The position numbers and the translations under genes were made by a program. From the NCBI RefSeq assembly GCF_018323985.1, contig NZ_AP024590.1:3410001-3474000 (forward strand): a DNA stretch of 64,000 bases, given 5' to 3'. The stretch is from Enterobacter kobei (GTDB lineage Bacteria; Pseudomonadota; Gammaproteobacteria; Enterobacterales; Enterobacteriaceae). The notes below the pieces were generated by a model. It was given only the letters and a program-made list of their open reading frames with translations. It did no database searches and was not told the DNA's origin. This document shows, piece by piece, positions 59,530-64,000 of the stretch (positions are counted from its first letter, which is position 1; every line of letters starts with the position of its first letter).

Positions 59530-62500
59530 AACGATAGTGCACGCGATCATGCGCGAGAATAAATTCCGGCGATACGCTCGGACTCCAGGAATCATCCCCG
59601 CCAACGCCCATATGGAACGCATCCAGATGCAGCCAGCAGCCCGGCTCCTCGCGCAGCACGTGGTGGTGCGTGGTCGCCTGTAACTGCGTCTGACCGTAGC
59701 GGCTGAGAGCAAAGTGGAAACGCCCGCTCAGTTGATGCGCGCCATAGTGCAGTTCACGGGTATCGCAGCGCAGGCCGTTGTCGCCGGGGAAAATGTACGG
59801 CGTATGCAGTGCCGCCAGCGGCAGCGTCCAGCGCCCCTGTCGCGCAGCCAGTTTGCGGTCCGGATAGTTTTCATGCGGCCCGAGGCCGAGCCAGCTTACC
59901 GATGGCTCCACGTCCGCCAGCTGGCAGGTGATGCCGATACGTGCCGGCGGCGGTACGTCAGACGCCACCTCGACGTCCACATCACCATGCAGCACGCCCT
60001 GGCTGTCGATGCGCCAGCGCTTATGGCTGATAAACAGTACCTTGCCGTTGGCTTCCCAGCAGTGGCGAGTTTCAATCCAGACGTCGGACGCGGTTCGTTC
60101 TGCGGCGCAGTGCAGCAATCGCGGCGTCATGGCGTACATGCCTGCGGCTTTCCAGCGCTCCACCCAGGCATTGGGATCGATGCGCGTGACTTCGCTGACG
60201 CCGATATCGTTATCCAGCGGCGCACGGGTGAACGCATCGCGCACCGGCGTGAGCAGCGTCGGCGTATCGCCCTGCCACCACTGCGTCAGCTCGCCGCTTA
60301 AGCGGGAAAACTGCCAGCGTTGTGTCTGATGGGTGATGAGATAATCGTCATCGCTGACGGCGAGCGCAGGCGCACTACCACTTACCACCGGCGGTGCGAC
60401 AAACAGCGGTGCCGGTAAACGCCACTGATCCCAGGCGCAAAGATGCCAGGCCGGTGACCAGGTCGTCGCCTCACGCTGATAAATATCCACGTTCAGCCAC
60501 ACGTCGCCGGGTGCCGCGGTCAGCTGTGGCACATCAAGCGTGATGCGCTGCGTACCTTGCGGCGCAATATCCAGCGCCTGCTCGCCAGTCGCCAGTACGT
60601 CGCCATCCCGGGCAACCGACCAGCGCAGCACTTCATTATTCGCCGTGCGGAAGAGGTATTCACTGGTGATGTCGAGGGAAAGCGGCGAGGTGCTCACCAG
60701 GCGGAACTGGAAGAACTGCTGGGCGCGCTGGGCTTCATACAGTGCCGGATGCGGAGTGCGATCCGGGAACACCAGACCGTTCATGCAGAACTGACGATCG
60801 TTTGGCGTGTCGCCAAAATCGCCGCCGTAGGCCCAGAAGCGCTCGCCGTTGTCGCCGGTTTTCGTCAGCGCCTGATCCACCCAGTCCCAGACAAAACCGC
60901 CCTGTAAACGCGGGTAGTCGCGGAATGCCTGCCAGTATTTGGCGAAGCCGCCAAAGCTGTTACCCATGGCATGTGCGTACTCGCACAAAATCAGCGGGCG
61001 CTGCTCATCCGGCATACTCAGCCACTTTTTAATCGACCATTTCGGCACCGCCGGGAACGGCTGATCCTGATCCACGCGGGCATACATCGGACAGATAATA
61101 TCGGTGGCCGCCGTATTCGCGCCGCCGCCTTCATACTGCACAGGACGCGTTGGATCGCTGCTTTTCACCCAGCGATAAAGCGCATCATGGCTGGCACCAT
61201 GCCCGGACTCATTGCCCAGTGACCAGATGATAATCGACGGATGGTTGCGATCCCGCTGCACCAAGCGCGTTACGCGCTCGCTCATCGCCGGGAACCAGCG
61301 TGGATCGTCAGACAGACGACGCATCGGCACCATGCCGTGCGTTTCGATATTGGCTTCGTCAACCACATACAGGCCATAGCGGTCGCACAGGCGATACCAC
61401 AGCGGATGGTTGGGATAATGAGAGCAGCGCACGGCGTTAAAGTTGTGCTGCTTCATCAGTTCAATGTCCTGACGCATGGTCGCTTCATCAATCGCCTGAC
61501 CGCGCTCCGGGTGATGCTCATGGCGGTTCACGCCGCGCAACAGCAGCGGTTTACCGTTCAGCTTCAGCAGGCCGTTGCTGATCTCGACCTTACGGAAACC
61601 CACATCGCAGGCTTCCGTCTCCAGTAGTTTGCCGTCAGCGTCCAGCAGTGACACCACCAGCCGGTAAAGCGCCGGCTCTTCCGCGCTCCACAGCTGCGGC
61701 TTATCCACCGGTATGCTGATGCTGAGTTTTTCCGCCCAGGCACCGCGCTCATCAATAATCTCGCTGCCCGGCCCCTGGCTGGCCTGGGCAATAGTTTCGT
61801 CGCCGCGCCACAGCGTCAGCGCCACCTGGCAATCGGCATATTCCCCCGCCAGTTCAACATCCACCACCAGCTGCGCGTGGTTAAAATCGGCATTGAGATG
61901 GGTGGCAACCTGGTAATCGGCGATGTGCGTCGCCGGTTTGTGCAGCAGCACCACGTCGCGGAAAATCCCGCTCATGCGCCACATATCCTGATCTTCCAGA
62001 TAGCTGCCGTCGCACCAGCGCAGCACCATCACCGCCAGTCGGTTAGCGCCAGGTTTTAGCTGCGCGCTGAGATCAAACTCTGCGGGCAGGCGGCTGTCCT
62101 GGGAATAGCCAACCCACTCGCCGTTACACCACAGGTAAAATGCGGAATTGACGCCTTCAAAAATAATCCGCGTCTGCCCTTCCGCCAGCCAGCGGGCGTC
62201 CACCTCAAATGTGAGCGAGTAACAACCGGTGGGATTTTCCTGCGGGACAAAAGGCGGCGTTACCGGGATCGGGTACGTCACGTTGGTATAGATCGGCGTA
62301 TCAAAGCCTTGCATCTGCCAGTTGGATGGCACCGGCATGGCGACCGCCTCAGCGAGATCCTGCGTCAGCCACTGCTCCGGCACCGCTTCAGGCGCAGGAA
62401 ACAGGCTGAATTGCCAGTCGCCATTTAACAGGCGGCGGGACGGGGATGCCGCCTCGCGGGCCGCGTCTGAGGCGTTACGCCAGCTGTTCATCGGCGCGTG

Positions 62501-62584
62501 GGCTGGCAGTCGGTGCCATTGCGTGACGACCGGATTTTCCCAGTCGCGGCGGGCAATCAAGGTGGATAAAGCAGATGCAGACAT
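59507..62584 (-). CDS. lacZ: Beta-galactosidase
   Basis: Hydrolyses lactose and makes allolactose. From ATG 62582-62584 (AGAGGTTACT upstream) it has 1025 residues (E. coli 1024). Acid/base Glu in WSLGNESGHG and the nucleophile Glu in ILCEYAHAMGNS are present, with the sugar-binding QDSRLPAEFDLS and PNHPLWYRLCDRYGLYVVDEANIETHGM. No lacY or lacA follows; the gene ends at a terminator. Within it, 62207-62227 retains the sequence of lac operator O2. Confidence 0.97.
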   Translation of the reverse strand: MSASALSTLIARRDWENPVVTQWHRLPAHAPMNSWRNASDAAREAASPSRRLLNGDWQFSLFPAPEAVPEQWLTQDLAEAVAMPVPSNWQMQGFDTPIYTNVTYPIPVTPPFVPQENPTGCYSLTFEVDARWLAEGQTRIIFEGVNSAFYLWCNGEWVGYSQDSRLPAEFDLSAQLKPGANRLAVMVLRWCDGSYLEDQDMWRMSGIFRDVVLLHKPATHIADYQVATHLNADFNHAQLVVDVELAGEYADCQVALTLWRGDETIAQASQGPGSEIIDERGAWAEKLSISIPVDKPQLWSAEEPALYRLVVSLLDADGKLLETEACDVGFRKVEISNGLLKLNGKPLLLRGVNRHEHHPERGQAIDEATMRQDIELMKQHNFNAVRCSHYPNHPLWYRLCDRYGLYVVDEANIETHGMVPMRRLSDDPRWFPAMSERVTRLVQRDRNHPSIIIWSLGNESGHGASHDALYRWVKSSDPTRPVQYEGGGANTAATDIICPMYARVDQDQPFPAVPKWSIKKWLSMPDEQRPLILCEYAHAMGNSFGGFAKYWQAFRDYPRLQGGFVWDWVDQALTKTGDNGERFWAYGGDFGDTPNDRQFCMNGLVFPDRTPHPALYEAQRAQQFFQFRLVSTSPLSLDITSEYLFRTANNEVLRWSVARDGDVLATGEQALDIAPQGTQRITLDVPQLTAAPGDVWLNVDIYQREATTWSPAWHLCAWDQWRLPAPLFVAPPVVSGSAPALAVSDDDYLITHQTQRWQFSRLSGELTQWWQGDTPTLLTPVRDAFTRAPLDNDIGVSEVTRIDPNAWVERWKAAGMYAMTPRLLHCAAERTASDVWIETRHCWEANGKVLFISHKRWRIDSQGVLHGDVDVEVASDVPPPARIGITCQLADVEPSVSWLGLGPHENYPDRKLAARQGRWTLPLAALHTPYIFPGDNGLRCDTRELHYGAHQLSGRFHFALSRYGQTQLQATTHHHVLREEPGCWLHLDAFHMGVGGDDSWSPSVSPEFILAHDRVHYRFSWQQRR
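62207..62227 (-). promoter_or_regulatory. lac operator O2 inside lacZ
   Basis: The 21 bp beginning AAATGTGAGCGAGTAACAAC are those I recall for E. coli O2. They lie about 391 bp from the centre of O1 (E. coli about 401). The encoded residues (CYSLTF) would keep some identity by coding constraint alone. Confidence 0.8.
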
Positions 62585-62597
62585 AGTAACCTCTGAA

Positions 62598-62618
62598 TTT
62601 TGCGAAGCGCTCACAATT
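62598..62618 (-). promoter_or_regulatory. lac operator O1 of lacZ
   Basis: On the minus strand AATTGTGAGCGCTTCGCAAA: the left half is the E. coli O1 sequence, and GAGCGCT gives the symmetric centre of an ideal operator. It lies 14-34 bp before the lacZ start codon. Confidence 0.88.
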
Positions 62619-62623
62619 ACAGT

Positions 62624-62686
62624 TACCATGCCTGTTTCTTCGTCGTGGGTAAAGGGCGGGATCCGTCAGAAGCGGCACCGATCACA
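62624..62686 (-). promoter_or_regulatory. lacZ promoter with degenerate CRP site
   Basis: On the minus strand TTTACC (-35, 62653-62648) is followed after 18 bp by ATGGTA (-10, 62629-62624), the E. coli lac geometry. TGTGAT (62686-62681) starts 33 bp before the -35, exactly as the CRP site does in E. coli, but the right half-site is not TCACA, so CRP binding should be weak. Confidence 0.65.
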
Positions 62687-62692
62687 AAAGGA

Positions 62693-63775
62693 TCAGCGCG
62701 TCTCCAGCCGTGCGGCCAGGACAGCCAGTTCACGCAGCCGCTGCGCCAGCGTTTTGCCGTCGATGATCTCCCCGCCGGGTGCGGCGGTAGAGCCGCGCAC
62801 CACCAGCGTCACCGGGCAGCGGGTCTGTCTCAGGGTGGTGCGGTCGGAGCCCTCCCCACTCAGCAACCAGTCGACGCTGCGCTCACCGGCCTCTTTAAAG
62901 GCCTGTCGCACGGTGGTTAGCGGCGGTGAAAACCAGGCGCTGTCGGCGGTATCGTCATAGCCCACCAGCGACAACTGCTCCGGCACGCGGATGCCCTTCT
63001 CCGCACAGGCGCGGATCGCCCCCAGCGCCATCTGATCGTTCGCCACAAGGATCGCTTCGGTGTGCGGTGCCCGGGCAAGTAGCTGGTGCGTTTTCTCATA
63101 GCCGGACGCCGCGCTCCAGTCGCCGTGGGCGTGGGCCACCGGGGCGATCCCGGCGGCGTCCAGCGCCGTCAGCCAGCCTGCGAAACGTGCGCGGGCCGAC
63201 ACCGAGCTTTCCGGGCCGCCCAACAGCGCAATATGTTGATGCCCCAGCGACAGCAGATGCGCCGCGCCCAGGCTTGCACCCTGAGCGGCATCGAACACCA
63301 GGCTGTTGACCGCCGCCGTCGGGCTGACGTCAAGAAACAGCAGCGGTACGGGCTGCGCCTGCGCCGCCAGTGCTTCGGCATCCTCATCGTCCAGCGGAAT
63401 ATTCACCAGCAGACCGTCGACACGTTGTGACAGCAACTCCTGTAGCGCCGCCTGGCATGCTGCCAGATCGTGACGTTCAACCATCGAAATCAGCGTGCCG
63501 CAGCCCGCCTGCCCGGCACGGGTTTTCACCGCCGAGGCGATTTGCGACGGTGCATGGAGTGCCAGATCGGTGGTGATAAGCCCCAGCGTACGGGTACGTT
63601 TACCCGCTAACTGCTGTGCGCCGCGATTGGGTATGTAGTGCAGTTCCGCCATGGCACGCTGCACTTTTTCGCGCGTGCGGGCGGAAACATGTTCCGCCTG
63701 ATTGATCACGCGGGAGACAGTCTGGTAGGAAACGCCCGCAAGCCGGGCCACATCGTACAGGGTTATCGGTTTCAT
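62693..63775 (-). CDS. lacI: Lac repressor
   Basis: Represses lacZ until allolactose binds. From ATG 63773-63775 it has 360 residues as in E. coli; a GTG one codon upstream is possible. Headpiece: KPITLYDVARLAGVSYQTVSRVINQAEHVSA, with hinge YIPNRGAQQLAGKRT. Core: GYDDTADSAWFSPPLTTVRQ and an LVVRGSTAAPGG segment. The C-terminus LAQRLRELAVLAARLETR keeps a leucine heptad like the tetramerisation helix. Same direction as lacZ, 108 bp upstream. Confidence 0.95.
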   Translation of the reverse strand: MKPITLYDVARLAGVSYQTVSRVINQAEHVSARTREKVQRAMAELHYIPNRGAQQLAGKRTRTLGLITTDLALHAPSQIASAVKTRAGQAGCGTLISMVERHDLAACQAALQELLSQRVDGLLVNIPLDDEDAEALAAQAQPVPLLFLDVSPTAAVNSLVFDAAQGASLGAAHLLSLGHQHIALLGGPESSVSARARFAGWLTALDAAGIAPVAHAHGDWSAASGYEKTHQLLARAPHTEAILVANDQMALGAIRACAEKGIRVPEQLSLVGYDDTADSAWFSPPLTTVRQAFKEAGERSVDWLLSGEGSDRTTLRQTRCPVTLVVRGSTAAPGGEIIDGKTLAQRLRELAVLAARLETR

Positions 63776-63831
63776 CACTCACACCGCAACGATCAGAATG
63801 GCGTGAGTGTACCTCAATCTATAGCGTGATG

Positions 63832-63847
63832 TTGTGAGCGCTTCGCA
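63832..63847 (+). promoter_or_regulatory. Second lac-type operator upstream of lacI
   Basis: TTGTGAGCGCTTCGCA here is identical to the O1 core at 62601-62616 but in the opposite orientation, 1231 bp away and 57 bp before the lacI start. It is expected to overlap the lacI promoter and could allow autoregulation and looping. Confidence 0.8.
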
Positions 63848-63850
63848 TAT

Positions 63851-64000
63851 TCAGACAACCGGCGTCTGCGGCAGCGGCACCTCTACCGGTTGCGGACGGG
63901 GACGAAACCACGGCAGGCAGAGCTGGATCAGCGGGCCAATGGTCAGCGCATACAGCACGGTACCGACGCCAAAAGTGCCACCCATCGCCCAGCCCAGCAG
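63851..64000 (-). CDS. YczE-like membrane protein, C-terminal fragment (runs off the window)
   Basis: The last 49 codons of a gene that continues beyond the window: LLGWAMGGTFGVGTVLYALTIGPLIQLCLPWF, then a Pro-rich tail ending TPVV. The glycine-rich GGTFGVGT-x-LYAL-x-IGP pattern is characteristic of YczE/YitT-type membrane proteins. Its stop lies 4 bp from the second lac operator. Function is unknown and only one helix is visible. Confidence 0.7.
   Translation of the reverse strand: MLGWAMGGTFGVGTVLYALTIGPLIQLCLPWFRPRPQPVEVPLPQTPVV

Noticed and set aside
62640..62700. An O3-type lac operator at the E. coli position
   Set aside because: No TGTGAGCG-like sequence was found there apart from the degenerate CRP half-site.

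Overview
The window is about 64 kb of a chromosome from Enterobacteriaceae, most like Enterobacter/Lelliottia-type bacteria. That placement is an inference from gene order and recalled protein similarity; no database was searched. The backbone follows the E. coli block running from cysS-purEK to acrAB-hha-maa-ylaC-ylaB, read in the opposite direction to the E. coli map. Most core proteins have the E. coli length to within a few residues. No rRNA, tRNA, prophage, IS element or CRISPR array was seen. One regulatory RNA, ChiX, is present.

Layout. 1-5.0 kb: cysS (cut by the window edge), ppiB-lpxH, purEK with a PurR box, and selU. 5.0-7.5 kb: a MetNIQ-type ABC importer lying where E. coli carries other genes. 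7.7-14.7 kb: ybbP-ybbA, tesA, ybbO, cnoX, qmcA-ybbJ. 14.7-17.7 kb: an accessory pair of a cytoplasmic-looking sulfatase and a divergent sugar PTS EIIBC. 17.7-27.4 kb: cueR/copA, ybaP, chiX, ybaK, ushA, fsr, ybaL. 27.4-29.1 kb: an inserted hipBA module with a 28-bp-periodic repeat array in its promoter region. 29.1-43.5 kb: gsk, hemH, adk, htpG, recR, ybaB, dnaX (with its programmed frameshift site), apt, ybaN, priC, rsmS, mscK, acrR. 43.6-50.5 kb: acrAB, tomB-hha, maa, ylaC.

50.5-57.8 kb is an accessory block set between ylaC and pdeB (ylaB). It contains a stand-alone L36 paralogue (rpmJ2) behind a Zur-like palindrome, then a short ORF with three consecutive Cys codons. That ORF overlaps an operon of an Fe(II) dioxygenase and a second MetQ/MetN/MetI-like importer. 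A PTS EIIBC, a ManD-type enolase-superfamily dehydratase and a GntR/HutC regulator follow. The final part holds pdeB, lacZ and lacI without an adjacent lacY, and the 3' end of a YczE-like membrane protein gene.

How the parts work together. The core supplies translation, purine, haem and nucleotide metabolism, chaperones, DNA replication, copper and drug efflux, and osmotic protection. The accessory modules are mostly nutrient uptake: two methionine-type importers, two PTS permeases with a sulfatase or a dehydratase, and a beta-galactosidase operon. Several of them butt against core genes with stop codons touching or overlapping. The candidates most worth follow-up are the Cys-leader/dioxygenase/MetQNI operon, the sulfatase-PTS pair, the hipBA repeat array and the unusual operator layout of lacIZ.
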